Below are positions 7,657 through 15,372 of a stretch of DNA of 42,570 bases, in pieces (the first letter of the stretch is position 1; the number at the start of each line of letters is the position of its first letter). Where the stretch lies: the NCBI GenBank assembly GCA_903865895.1, contig CAIPLM010000226.1, positions 1 to 42,570 on the forward strand, in the 5' to 3' direction. Source of the DNA: an uncultured Rhodospirillales bacterium. Its GTDB lineage: Bacteria > Pseudomonadota > Alphaproteobacteria > Acetobacterales > Acetobacteraceae. Under the pieces are notes generated by a model. That model was not told where the DNA came from and did no database searches. It saw nothing but the letters and a program-made list of their open reading frames with translations. The translations under genes were made by a program, and so were the position numbers.

Positions 7657-7685
7657 TTGACATGGGGAGGGTGGGGTTCTAACTC
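7657..7685 (+). promoter_or_regulatory. Sigma-70-type promoter for rpmJ
   Basis: A perfect TTGACA (7657-7662) is followed after 17 bases by TAACTC (7680-7685). Start of transcription would fall near 7692, about 45 bases before the rpmJ ATG. This is the best housekeeping promoter in the window. Confidence 0.65.
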
Positions 7686-7736
7686 CCGGCGCTCGATTTA
7701 GCCCGTTTCTTACGCCCAGACCCAAGGCCTGATCCC

Positions 7737-7862
7737 ATGAAAGTTCGCAATAGCCTCCGTTCTGCCAAGACGCGCGACAAGAACTGCCGCGTCGTGCGCC
7801 GTCGTGGGCGCGTCTATGTCATCAACAAGAAGAACCCGCGCATGAAGGCCCGCCAGGGCTGA
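7737..7862 (+). CDS. rpmJ: 50S ribosomal protein L36
   Basis: The 41-residue product begins [17 protein letters not shown] and ends in NPRMKARQG. This is the longer form of bacterial L36 that lacks most zinc-ribbon cysteines (a single Cys remains, in KNCRVVRR), as is usual in alphaproteobacteria. It is a basic protein that binds 23S rRNA in the large subunit. It is monocistronic, with a strong promoter upstream and a strong hairpin terminator downstream, and is located away from other ribosomal-protein genes. Confidence 0.97.
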   Translation: MKVRNSLRSAKTRDKNCRVVRRRGRVYVINKKNPRMKARQG

Positions 7863-7870
7863 TCGGCGCT

Positions 7871-7890
7871 CGCACCGCTCCGGCGGTGCG
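7871..7890 (+). other. Small hairpin after rpmJ
   Basis: CGCACCG (7871-7877) pairs with CGGTGCG (7884-7890) around six bases. It begins eight bases after the rpmJ stop codon and precedes the main terminator. It may protect the 3' end or add to termination. Confidence 0.45.
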
Positions 7891-7916
7891 CGGTTGGTTC
7901 TACCGATAACGGGCAA

Positions 7917-7953
7917 CGCCCCGGGAAGCAGTTCCCGGGGCGCTTTCCGTCTT
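7917..7953 (+). terminator. Intrinsic terminator of rpmJ
   Basis: CGCCCCGGGAA (7917-7927) and TTCCCGGGGCG (7932-7942) form an 11-bp perfect stem with a four-base GCAG loop, followed by a T-rich run CTTTCCGTCTT. The position, 55 bases after the rpmJ stop and ahead of glcD, fits termination of the rpmJ transcript. Confidence 0.8.
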
Positions 7954-8019
7954 GCAGGTTCGTGACACAGCGTTCAATTTCCCGGCCGCCCAACCGGGTA
8001 GAGACCAGGGGAAACACGC

Positions 8020-9459
8020 ATGATCGCCCAGCCGGAACCCAAGCAGGATGTGCTGGCCAAGCGCGACTCGATTGTCGCCGGGTTGCGCGCCCTTGTTCCC
8101 GGCAGCGGGGTGATCGCCGAGGCGATTCGGCTGAAGCCGTATGAGACGGACGGGCTGTCGGCGTATCGCCAAATTCCGCTGGCCGTGGTGCTGCCGGAGA
8201 CCACCGAGCAGGTGGCGGCCGTGATGGCGTTCTGCCATCGCGAGGGGGTGCGGGTGGTGCCGCGCGGGGCCGGGACGTCACTGAGCGGTGGGGCGCTGCC
8301 GATGGCTGACGCGGTGGTGCTCGGGCTGATGCGGATGAACCGGATTCTCGATATCGATTACGGCGATCGCTGCGCCGTGGTGCAGGCGGGGGTGACCAAT
8401 ATCGGCATCACCCAGGCGGTGCAGGCTGAGGGGTTTTTCTACGCGCCCGATCCGTCCTCCCAGTTGGCCTGCATGATCGGCGGCAACGTGAACATGAACT
8501 CCGGGGGCGCGCATTGCCTGCGCTACGGGGTGACGGCGAACAACCTGCTTGGGCTGCGTGTGGTGACTGTGGCGGGCGAGGTGCTGGATATCGGTGGCGC
8601 GCATCTCGATGCCGCCGGCTATGACTGGCTGGGGCTGCTGACCGGCAGTGAGGGGCAGTTGGCGGTGGTGACCGAGGTGACGGTGCGCATTTTGCGCTCG
8701 CCCGAGGGGGCGCGGGCGATGCTGGCGGCCTTCAAGTCCAACGAGATCGCCGGGGCTTGCGTGGATGCCATCATCGGCTCCGGCATCATCCCGGTGGCGC
8801 TGGAATTCATGGACCGGCCGGCGATCCATGCCTGCGAGGCTTTTGCCCATGCGGGTTATCCGCTCGATGCCGAGGCGATGCTGATCATCGAGGTGGAGGG
8901 CAGCATCACCGAGCAGGACTACTACCTCGACCGTATCCGCGAGATCTGCAATCGGTTCGACCCGGTGAGCCTGAAAGTGTCGCAATCGGCCGAGGAGAGC
9001 CTGGCGATCTGGAAGGGGCGCAAGGGGGCGTTTGGCGCGGTGGGGCGGATCAGCCCGGATTATCTGTGCATGGATGGGACGATCCCGACCTCGCGGCTGG
9101 CCGATGTGCTGGGGCGGATTGGCGAGATGAGTGCGGCCTATGGGTTGCAGGTCGCCAATATTTTCCATGCCGGGGATGGCAATTTGCATCCGCTCATCAT
9201 GTTCGATGCCAATGATCCCGCGAGTTTCCGCAAGGCGGAGGATTTTGGGGCGGATATCCTGAAGCTTTGCGTCGAGGTGGGGGGCTGTCTCACCGGGGAG
9301 CATGGCGTGGGGGTTGAGAAGCGGGATTTGATGGGGGTGCAGTTCAGCGAGATCGAGCTGGACCAGCAGCGGCGGGTGAAATCGGCGTTTGATCCGGGCT
9401 GGCTGTTGAACCCGTCCAAGGTGTTTCCGCTGAAGCCCGGCGTTGCGGCGGCGGCATGA
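8020..9459 (+). CDS. glcD: Glycolate oxidase, FAD-linked subunit GlcD
   Basis: This 479-residue protein is the FAD-binding catalytic subunit of glycolate dehydrogenase, which oxidises glycolate to glyoxylate at the inner membrane with electrons going to quinone. The PCMH-type FAD domain shows VVPRGAGTSLSGGALP (about residues 78-93) and NMNSGGAHCLRYGVT. The C-terminal cap carries FHAGDGNLHPL and LTGEHGVGVEKR, both characteristic of GlcD and the related D-lactate dehydrogenase. AGGGGA precedes the ATG at 8020. It overlaps glcE by four bases (ATGA) and heads the operon glcDEF. The adjacent glcE and glcF make glycolate the best assignment, although other 2-hydroxyacids are possible. Confidence 0.95.
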   Translation: MIAQPEPKQDVLAKRDSIVAGLRALVPGSGVIAEAIRLKPYETDGLSAYRQIPLAVVLPETTEQVAAVMAFCHREGVRVVPRGAGTSLSGGALPMADAVVLGLMRMNRILDIDYGDRCAVVQAGVTNIGITQAVQAEGFFYAPDPSSQLACMIGGNVNMNSGGAHCLRYGVTANNLLGLRVVTVAGEVLDIGGAHLDAAGYDWLGLLTGSEGQLAVVTEVTVRILRSPEGARAMLAAFKSNEIAGACVDAIIGSGIIPVALEFMDRPAIHACEAFAHAGYPLDAEAMLIIEVEGSITEQDYYLDRIREICNRFDPVSLKVSQSAEESLAIWKGRKGAFGAVGRISPDYLCMDGTIPTSRLADVLGRIGEMSAAYGLQVANIFHAGDGNLHPLIMFDANDPASFRKAEDFGADILKLCVEVGGCLTGEHGVGVEKRDLMGVQFSEIELDQQRRVKSAFDPGWLLNPSKVFPLKPGVAAAA

Positions 9460-10655
9460 GCATTATTGCGCCTACCGATATTGATGGGGTGGTCGCGGCG
9501 ATCGAGGCGGCGCGGGATGCCCGCACGCCGCTGGCGGTGCGTGGCAACGGCAGCAAGGATGGGCTGTTGCGGCCGGTGCAGGCGGGGCAGACGCTGAGCA
9601 CGGCGGGGCTTGCCGGGATTTCGCTGTATTCGCCGCAGGAGTTGATCCTGACCGCCGGGGCGGGGACGACGATGGCCGAGATTGCCGCCGCGGTGGCGGC
9701 CAAGGGGCAGCATGTGATCGCCGAGCCGCCGGATTTCTCGGCGCTCTACGGTACTGCTGTGCCGCAGACGCTGGGCGGCGTGGTGGCGGCCAATCTCTCT
9801 GGCCCGCGCCGGGTGATGTGGGGGGCGACGCGGGACCATGTGATGGGCGTGGTCGCGGTGAATGGGCGCGGTGAGCGCATTCATTCGGGCGGGCGGGTGC
9901 TGAAGAACGTCACCGGGCTGGATTTGTGCAAGCTGTTGACCGGGAGTTTCGGCACGCTGGCGGTGATCACTGATATCTCGCTGAAGGTGCTGCCGGCACC
10001 GGAGCGGCGGGGCACGCTGGTGCTGAAGGGGCTCTCGCCCGAGCGGGCGGTGGCGGCTTTGTCGCGCGCGCTGGGCTCGCCCTATGCGGTGTCGGGCGCC
10101 GCCTATCTGCCGGCAGCGATGGCGGCACGCGTGCCGGTGCTGGCGTGGTTCGGCGATAGTGTGACGTTGGTGCGGATCGAGGATTTCGCCCCCGCCGTCG
10201 CGTATCGCATGGAGCGGTTGAAGGCCGATCTCGCGGAGTTCGGCGCGGCCGAGTTGCTCGATGACGGTGCGTCCGTTGCCGCCTGGGCTTCGGTACGGGA
10301 TGTGGCGCCGATGGTGGCGGAGCAGGGGGCGATCTGGCGCGTGTCGGTGCGGCCCTCGGCGGGCCCGGCGGTGGCGGCGGCGTTGGAGCGGGCGTTCGGC
10401 GCGGCCTGGTTCATGGATTGGGGTGGCGGGCTCCTGTGGGTTGCCGGCCCGGCGACCGAAGAGGCGCATGATGCGGTGATACGAGCGGCCGGCGTTGGCA
10501 CTTTCATGCTGGTGCGGGCGCCCGAGGCGCTGCGGGCGGCGGTGGCGGTGGTGCCGGCGGAGAATGCGGTGCTTAGTCGCATTTCGCGCAACGTTAAGTC
10601 AGCCTTCGACCCCGATGGCATCCTCAATCCCGGCCGCCTGGTCGCGGGGGGCTGA
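9456..10655 (+). CDS. glcE: Glycolate oxidase, subunit GlcE
   Basis: This 399-residue protein is the second FAD-domain subunit of the glycolate dehydrogenase complex. It has the PCMH nucleotide-binding segment (LAVRGNGSKDG near residue 28, TLGGVVAANLSGPRR near 105) and the NVTGLDLCKLLTGSFGTL segment typical of GlcE. It is shorter than GlcD and lacks the GEHGVG cap motif. It starts within the glcD stop codon and ends two bases before glcF, so the three proteins are probably made in a fixed ratio. No regulator of the GlcC type is adjacent. Confidence 0.94.
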   Translation: MSIIAPTDIDGVVAAIEAARDARTPLAVRGNGSKDGLLRPVQAGQTLSTAGLAGISLYSPQELILTAGAGTTMAEIAAAVAAKGQHVIAEPPDFSALYGTAVPQTLGGVVAANLSGPRRVMWGATRDHVMGVVAVNGRGERIHSGGRVLKNVTGLDLCKLLTGSFGTLAVITDISLKVLPAPERRGTLVLKGLSPERAVAALSRALGSPYAVSGAAYLPAAMAARVPVLAWFGDSVTLVRIEDFAPAVAYRMERLKADLAEFGAAELLDDGASVAAWASVRDVAPMVAEQGAIWRVSVRPSAGPAVAAALERAFGAAWFMDWGGGLLWVAGPATEEAHDAVIRAAGVGTFMLVRAPEALRAAVAVVPAENAVLSRISRNVKSAFDPDGILNPGRLVAGG

Positions 10656-10657
10656 AC

Positions 10658-11977
10658 ATGCAGACCAATTTCACCGAAGAGCAGCTCCGCGACCCCGAGA
10701 CCTCGGTTGCCAACCTGATCCTGCGCACCTGCGTGCATTGCGGCTTCTGCACCGCGACCTGCCCGACTTTCGTGCTGCTGGGCGATGAGCTGGATAGCCC
10801 GCGCGGGCGCATCTACCTTATCAAGGACATGCTGGAGAACCAGCGCCCGGCCAGCGAGGAGGTGGTTCGCCACGTCGATCGCTGCCTCTCCTGTCTCTCC
10901 TGCATGAGCACCTGCCCCTCGGGCGTGCACTACATGCATCTAGTGGATCACGCGCGGACGTATATCGAGGCGACCTATCGGCGGCCGTGGCATGACCGGG
11001 CGATGCGCCGAATGCTCGGCGCGGTGCTGCCGCGGCCTGCTTTGCTGCGGCTGGCGTTGCGGGGTGCGAAGATCGCCCGGCCGCTGGCCCGCGCCATACC
11101 CGGCAACAGCGTGCCGGCGCAGCGGTTGCGGGCGATGTTGAAGCTGGCGCCTGCTTCCCTGCCGGCCAAGGGCGCGGCGGAGCGGCCTGGCGTCCATCGT
11201 GCCGTCGGCACGCGGCGGGGCCGCGTCGCGCTGCTGGCGGGGTGCGCGCAGAACGTGCTTGATCCGGCGATCAATGACGCCACCATCCGCCTGCTGACCC
11301 GCATGGGCGTCGAGGTGGTGGTGGCCGAGGGGGCCGGCTGCTGCGGGGCGCTGACCCATCACATGGGGCAGCATGACCCGGCGATGCATGCGGCGGCCGC
11401 CAATATCGCGGCCTGGTCGCGCGAGATCGCGGGCGAGGGGCTGGACGCCATCGTCATCAACACCTCGGGCTGCGGCACGACGGTGAAGGATTACGGCTTC
11501 ATGTTCCGCACCGCGCCGGATGCGCAGCGCGTGCAGGCCGAGGCGGTTTCGGCGCTCGCTGCCGATATCAGCGAATATCTCACACGGATCGGCTACGCGC
11601 CCTCGCGCCCGGCGCCGGGGCTGACGGTGGCCTATCACGCGGCGTGCAGCCTGCAGCACGGTCAGAAGATCCTCAACGAGCCGAAGACCCTGCTGCGCAA
11701 GGCCGGGTTCACGGTGAAGGAGCCGGCGGAGGGGCATCTCTGCTGCGGTTCGGCTGGGACCTATAATGTGATGCAGCCCGAGATCGCCGGGCGGCTGCGG
11801 GAGCGCAAGCTCGGCAATATCAAGGCCACCAAGCCGGACCTGATCGCGGCGGGGAATATCGGCTGCATGACCCAACTCGCCGGGGATGCGTTGCCGGTGG
11901 TGCATACGGTGCAGTTGCTGGATTGGATGGCCGGGGGGCCGGCGCCGCAGGGGATTGCTGCCAAGTCTGGTGGGTGA
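10658..11977 (+). CDS. glcF: Glycolate oxidase, iron-sulfur subunit GlcF
   Basis: This 439-residue protein is the electron-transfer subunit. It has two 4Fe-4S motifs (CVHCGFCTATCP near residue 26 and CLSCLSCMSTCP near 75) followed by two cysteine-rich CCG domains: GCCGALTHHMG near 228 with its partner GCAQN, and LCCGSAGTYNVMQPEIAGRL near 360 with HAACSLQHGQ. This architecture is that of GlcF, which passes electrons from the flavin subunits to the quinone pool. It is the last gene of the operon; a stem-loop lies just downstream. Confidence 0.95.
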   Translation: MQTNFTEEQLRDPETSVANLILRTCVHCGFCTATCPTFVLLGDELDSPRGRIYLIKDMLENQRPASEEVVRHVDRCLSCLSCMSTCPSGVHYMHLVDHARTYIEATYRRPWHDRAMRRMLGAVLPRPALLRLALRGAKIARPLARAIPGNSVPAQRLRAMLKLAPASLPAKGAAERPGVHRAVGTRRGRVALLAGCAQNVLDPAINDATIRLLTRMGVEVVVAEGAGCCGALTHHMGQHDPAMHAAAANIAAWSREIAGEGLDAIVINTSGCGTTVKDYGFMFRTAPDAQRVQAEAVSALAADISEYLTRIGYAPSRPAPGLTVAYHAACSLQHGQKILNEPKTLLRKAGFTVKEPAEGHLCCGSAGTYNVMQPEIAGRLRERKLGNIKATKPDLIAAGNIGCMTQLAGDALPVVHTVQLLDWMAGGPAPQGIAAKSGG

Positions 11978-11983
11978 GGGAAG

Positions 11984-12010
11984 GAAGCGCTTCTTTTTGA
12001 AAAAGGAAGC
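11984..12010. repeat. Intergenic stem-loop with T and A tracts after glcF
   Basis: GCTTC (11989-11993) pairs with GAAGC (12006-12010), extended by a T/A stretch across a TGAA loop, and an overlapping palindrome GAAGCGCTTC lies at 11984-11993. A run AAAAACTTTC follows. I recall similar sequences between genes in Acetobacteraceae genomes, but a genome search would be needed to show that it is a dispersed repeat. It could end the glcDEF transcript, though the T tract is inside the stem and not after it. Confidence 0.4.
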
Positions 12011-12096
12011 AAAAACTTTCTATCAGTTTGGCTCCGTACAGTCCCGGAAGGCTCCTGACATGGTCGCGCTTTAGGCGCATAATAGGAGATCATGGG

Positions 12097-12468
12097 TTGC
12101 CCGATATCGATTGGCTGGTTGCAGAGCGTTTCAGGCATGTCGGTCATTGGACGAAGCCTCACCCGAAACTATGTCGCATCGTTCTCCTTGGGCGGACCCG
12201 CGGCATCTATGCTTTCGTTGTCGAGGGTAGGATCCATTATATCGGCAAGTCCATTTCGCTTCGGCACCGAATTCGTCAATACAACCGCGCGCTCGCTGAC
12301 GAAACACGCCGTGGGTTCCGGAAGGTGCACTGCGGCATACGACAGGTTTGGACGGCCGACCGTACCGTAGATGTGTGGGTCTATGATTTTGATGAGACTA
12401 GGGACGGATCGCTGGGAGGCTTGGAGGCCAAATGGATCAAAGAAAAAAGGCCCGAGTGGAATGGTTGA
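12097..12468 (+). CDS. GIY-YIG domain protein, probably acquired
   Basis: The product carries the GIY-YIG nuclease signature RGIYAFVVEGRIHYIGKS, then a conserved arginine-rich helix LRHRIRQYNRA and a late glutamate (GGLEAKWIKEKRPEWNG) that fits the metal-binding residue of the family. It is a small single-domain protein of 123 residues if it starts at TTG 12097, which has AGGAG eight bases upstream. A longer version from ATG 12028 has no such site and adds 23 basic residues of doubtful homology. GIY-YIG domains cut DNA in homing, repair and restriction enzymes; the role here is unknown. Base composition falls sharply in and after the gene, unlike its neighbours, which suggests lateral gain. 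Confidence 0.75.
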   Translation: MPDIDWLVAERFRHVGHWTKPHPKLCRIVLLGRTRGIYAFVVEGRIHYIGKSISLRHRIRQYNRALADETRRGFRKVHCGIRQVWTADRTVDVWVYDFDETRDGSLGGLEAKWIKEKRPEWNG

Positions 12469-12654
12469 ATTACATAGATTGTATTTTATTTTGACTTAAT
12501 ATTAGATTTTTGGTTCGTAATTGTTGAGTTTTTATTTGAGATTTGCGCGCTAATAATCTCGCGCTTGAGTGCGGCTCCATCTCTTTGCCGCCCTTTCCCC
12601 TGAAGGCCACAAACCGGACTTGAACTCGGTCAGCGAAGCGGCTCAGGATGGCGC
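12469..12654. other. AT-rich intergenic stretch
   Basis: The 60 bases from 12481 to 12540 hold only 13 G or C (22%), against roughly two thirds in the flanking genes. I see no ORF or repeat in it. It probably includes the promoter of the TPR gene and may mark the edge of transferred DNA that contains the GIY-YIG gene. Confidence 0.6.
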
Positions 12655-13206
12655 ATGCGCCCGCTCGTCCTGCTGTTCCTGCTGATCGCGCTTCCCGCCC
12701 TCGCCCAGCCGCGCCCGACGGGCCGCGCCGCCGAGCTGGAGGCGTTGGCGGCTGGGTTGCAGGCGGCGCCGAGTGAGGAGGCGGCGGCGAAGATTGAGGG
12801 GCGGATGCGGGAGTTGTGGACGCAGGCGATTTCCCCGACGGCCCTGCTGCTGATCAAGCGGGGCATGCGCGAGCTCGGTAGTGCGGCGCCACAGGAGGCG
12901 CTGGACGATATCGAGGCGGCGTTGGTGTTGGACCCCGAGGCGCCCGATGCCTATCTGCGCCGCGGCTTGGTGCGGGCGGAGCTGGGCGATTATCCCGGTG
13001 CGCTGGCGGATATTCAGGAGACGATACGGCGGGAGCCGCGGCATTTTCCGGCCTGGCAGAGCCTGTCGCGGCTGGCGGAGGGGCGGGAGGATTTCGCTGG
13101 GGCCATTGCGGCGTGGAAGAAGGTGCTGGAGCTTAGCCCTAAGACGCCTGATGGTGAGGAGCGGCTGAAGGCGTTGACCAAGAAGCTGATGGGCGAGGAC
13201 GCCTGA
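12655..13206 (+). CDS. Secreted TPR-repeat protein
   Basis: This 183-residue protein begins with a clear signal peptide (MRPLVLLFLLIALPALAQ, cleavage near residue 18). It continues as helical repeats of the tetratricopeptide type: a degenerate unit at about 65-90, then PDAYLRRGLVRAELGDYPGALADIQ near 103-128, and a third near 130-162 ending in WKKVLELSP. TPR proteins act as binding scaffolds. This one should be periplasmic. No partner is evident from the neighbours, since it stands alone between AT-rich spacers. Confidence 0.85.
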   Translation: MRPLVLLFLLIALPALAQPRPTGRAAELEALAAGLQAAPSEEAAAKIEGRMRELWTQAISPTALLLIKRGMRELGSAAPQEALDDIEAALVLDPEAPDAYLRRGLVRAELGDYPGALADIQETIRREPRHFPAWQSLSRLAEGREDFAGAIAAWKKVLELSPKTPDGEERLKALTKKLMGEDA

Positions 13207-13324
13207 TAGCGGTTACCGCATAGCGGTCGGGCAGCCCGGCGGTTGGCTGGCGAACGATAGGACGAAAAATTTAGGAAAAGAGTAATTTTTCTCTTGTGCC
13301 GATCCACAAAGACATTTATATCCC

Positions 13325-13344
13325 CACTCCTGAAATTAGGAGTG
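13325..13344 (+). promoter_or_regulatory. Hairpin containing the ribosome binding site of a mini-ORF/small gene
   Basis: CACTCCT (13325-13331) pairs perfectly with AGGAGTG (13338-13344) around GAAATT. The 3' arm holds the only good Shine-Dalgarno sequence (AGGAG, 13338-13342), so folding would hide it. An RNA thermometer, a protein-binding site or simple weak translation are all possible readings. Confidence 0.5.
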
Positions 13345-13347
13345 ACA

Positions 13348-13359
13348 ATGTCCGCATGA
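13348..13359 (+). CDS. Three-codon mini-ORF overlapping the next start (ATGA)
   Basis: ATG TCC GCA TGA begins five bases after AGGAG, which is ideal spacing, while the ATG of the downstream gene (13356) is 13 bases away and overlaps the mini-ORF stop as ATGA. Translation of the small gene may therefore depend on re-initiation after the mini-ORF. This could also be chance. Confidence 0.3.
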   Translation: MSA

Positions 13360-13724
13360 CCCAGCCGACCGCCCATCCCCCGCTCGCCGCGCCGATCCTC
13401 GCCAGTCTCGTGGCGATTCTGCGCGCGCTGCTGGCGTCCCTGATGGGGCGGCCGGTGGTGCGGCGGCGTGCGGTGTTGTTGGCGGGGGTGGCGGCGGAGG
13501 GGCTGCGGGCCGAGGCGATCGCCGAGGAGGCGCTGGCGCAGGAAGAGTTTGTGGAGTGGGTGCTGGTGCCGGCCAACTGGCGCAACGGGTTCTGGTGGGT
13601 GCCGCCATTTACTGGGGCGCGGGCGCATCCCTGGGGGGGAGCGGCGACAGTGCGGCAAGGGCTGGCCGCCGAGTCGCGTACCCGGGCGCCGCCTCTGCCG
13701 TTCGCCTGCCCTTCACCTGCATGA
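13356..13724 (+). CDS. Hypothetical protein, 122 aa
   Basis: I do not recognise this protein. It has a hydrophobic or amphipathic helix near the N-terminus (APILASLVAILRALLASLMG, about residues 12-31), an arginine cluster, an acidic alanine-rich helix (EGLRAEAIAEEALAQEEF) and an aromatic segment VPANWRNGFWWVPP near 70-83. The reading frame extends upstream to a GTG at 13296, which would add 20 residues but has no ribosome binding site. A hairpin with the Shine-Dalgarno sequence and a three-codon ORF precede the ATG, and an intrinsic terminator follows the stop by 26 bases, both of which support a real transcription unit. It could be a small membrane-associated protein. Confidence 0.5.
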   Translation: MTQPTAHPPLAAPILASLVAILRALLASLMGRPVVRRRAVLLAGVAAEGLRAEAIAEEALAQEEFVEWVLVPANWRNGFWWVPPFTGARAHPWGGAATVRQGLAAESRTRAPPLPFACPSPA

Positions 13725-13749
13725 CCGGCATTGCCATGGGGCGATGCGC

Positions 13750-13776
13750 GGGCGCGAACTTGCGCCCTTGTTCTTT
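13750..13776 (+). terminator. Intrinsic terminator after the 122-aa ORF
   Basis: GGGCGC (13750-13755) pairs with GCGCCC (13762-13767) around GAACTT, followed by TTGTTCTTT. Stem length is modest, but the T-rich tail is convincing. Confidence 0.65.
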
Positions 13777-13833
13777 CATAATTGCATCAACGCCCCAGTA
13801 GGGCCGACCATGAAACACGGTGCGTCGGCACGA

Positions 13834-13885
13834 CCCTCCCCCATCTTGATCCGCTTCGCGGCTCAAGCCCGCGAGAGCGGGAGGG
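13834..13885. other. Compound stem-loop between convergent genes
   Basis: CCCTCCC (13834-13840) pairs with GGGAGGG (13879-13885) and encloses two smaller stems, CCGC-TTC-GCGG and CCGC-GAGA-GCGG. It lies 12 bases beyond the end of the MotB-like gene and probably acts as a bidirectional end signal or is a REP-like unit. No second copy occurs in the window. Confidence 0.4.
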
Positions 13886-13896
13886 GGGAGTTCTTG

Positions 13897-15345
13897 CTAT
13901 CGGTCCGTCAGGCGGATTTCGATGCGGCGGTTGCGGGCGTAGGCGTCGGGCGTCTCGCGGGGGTCGAGCGGTTGGTTGTCGGCGAAGCCGGTGGCGGCGA
14001 GGCGGTTGGCGGGGACGCCTTCGGCGATCAGCAGTTTCACCACGGTGATGGCGCGGTTGGTCGAGAGTTCCCAGTTGGAGGGGAAGCGGGCGCTTTGCAC
14101 GGGTTGGCGGTCGGCGTGGCCGTCGACGCGGAGCAGCCAGTTCACGTCGGGCGGGATGTCGCGGGAGACGGTGAGCAGAGTGGCGGCGAGGGCCTTCACC
14201 TGTTCCCAGCCGGCGACGGTGAGGTCGGCGCTGCCGACGGGGAACAGCACCTCGCTTTGGAAGACGAAGCGGTCGCCGACCACCTGGATGCCCGGGCGGT
14301 TGGCCAGCACCTCGCGCAGGCGGCCGAAGAAGTCGCTGCGATAGCGCTGCAATTCCTCGACTTTTTGCGCCAGGGCGGCGTTGAGGCGGGAGCCGAGGTT
14401 GACGATCTGGGCATCCTTGTCGCGCGCCGATTTCTCCGAGGCCTCGAGCGCGGCGCTGACCATGGCGAGTTGGGCGCGCATTTCCTCGACGTTGCGGTTG
14501 AGCAGGGCGATTTGGGCGCGGGCGCTGTCGGCGAGTTTGCGCTCATCGGCGAGGAGGGCATCGGTGGCGGTGCGGCGTTGCGCCTCGGTGGTGGCGCGGG
14601 CGGCGGCCTCGCGGGCCTGGCGTTCGAGATCGTCGCGCAAAGCGGTGAGGGCGCGGGTCTGCTCGGCCATGCGGGCGAGATCGGAGAGGCGGGCCTCGAT
14701 GGTGGCTTTGTCGGCCTGCACCGTGCGGTCGAGCGCTTCGGCCTGGGCCTGCATCTCTTTGAGGCGCGTCTCGGCGGCGGCGAGTTCGCGTTCGCGGCTG
14801 GCGATCAGGCGGCGGGCTTCGGCGAGTTGGGCGGCGGCGGTGGCGGCGTTCTGGGCGGTGCTGTCGCCGCGCTGGGCGGCGTCGGCGATCTGGCCCTGGA
14901 GTTGCTGGTTGCGGGCCTGGGCGGATTGCAGTTGCAGGTCGCTATCGGCGAGGCGGGCGGCGAGGCGGTCCCGCTCGGTGCGCAGCCCGTCGCGATCGGC
15001 GGTGAGGCGGGCTTGTTCGGTGCGCAGCGCGGTGAGTTGCTGGGTCAGGCCGTCGCGCGCCTGGGCGGCGGCGGCGAGTTCGCGGCCGAGTTGGGCGATC
15101 GAGACGCGCATTTCGGCGGATTGGCCGCGTTCGAGGGCCAGCATGTCGGACAGTTCGGCCATCGAGCGGTTGAGGCGTTCCAGCGCCTGGTCGCGGCCGG
15201 AGAGGGCGACGGAGAGGAAGGCCTGCGAGAGGACGAAGACCAGCAGGACGAAGATGATGACCATCAGCAGGGTGGAGAGCGCGTCCACATAGCCGGGCCA
15301 CGCGTTCAGCCCCTCGTTGCCGCCGCCGCGCCGCCGCAGCGCCAT
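13897..15345 (-). CDS. MotB/OmpA-like protein with long coiled coil
   Basis: This 482-residue protein has one transmembrane helix near the N-terminus (about 23-43, ALSTLLMVIIFVLLVFVLSQ) preceded by an aspartate (Asp21 in WPGYVDAL) at the place where MotB and TolR have the ion-binding Asp. A coiled coil rich in Arg, Gln, Ala and Glu runs from about 50 to 330. The C-terminal 130 residues form an OmpA/MotB peptidoglycan-binding domain (LFPVGSADLT, VDGHADRQP, LSTNRAITVVKLL, NRRIEIRLTD). It follows the MotA/ExbB-like gene by 27 bases. Together they look like a proton-driven force-generating complex anchored to the cell wall. It is much longer than flagellar MotB (about 300), and no flagellar genes are present. 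Confidence 0.88.
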   Translation of the reverse strand: MALRRRGGGNEGLNAWPGYVDALSTLLMVIIFVLLVFVLSQAFLSVALSGRDQALERLNRSMAELSDMLALERGQSAEMRVSIAQLGRELAAAAQARDGLTQQLTALRTEQARLTADRDGLRTERDRLAARLADSDLQLQSAQARNQQLQGQIADAAQRGDSTAQNAATAAAQLAEARRLIASRERELAAAETRLKEMQAQAEALDRTVQADKATIEARLSDLARMAEQTRALTALRDDLERQAREAAARATTEAQRRTATDALLADERKLADSARAQIALLNRNVEEMRAQLAMVSAALEASEKSARDKDAQIVNLGSRLNAALAQKVEELQRYRSDFFGRLREVLANRPGIQVVGDRFVFQSEVLFPVGSADLTVAGWEQVKALAATLLTVSRDIPPDVNWLLRVDGHADRQPVQSARFPSNWELSTNRAITVVKLLIAEGVPANRLAATGFADNQPLDPRETPDAYARNRRIEIRLTDR

Positions 15346-15372
15346 GTCAGTTTACGCCCGGGGTGTGGGTGC

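Noticed and set aside
12092-12370. An ATG-initiated frame of 92 codons within the GIY-YIG gene
   Set aside because: It shares the ribosome binding site region but lacks any motif. The overlapping frame with the TTG start holds the GIY-YIG signature.
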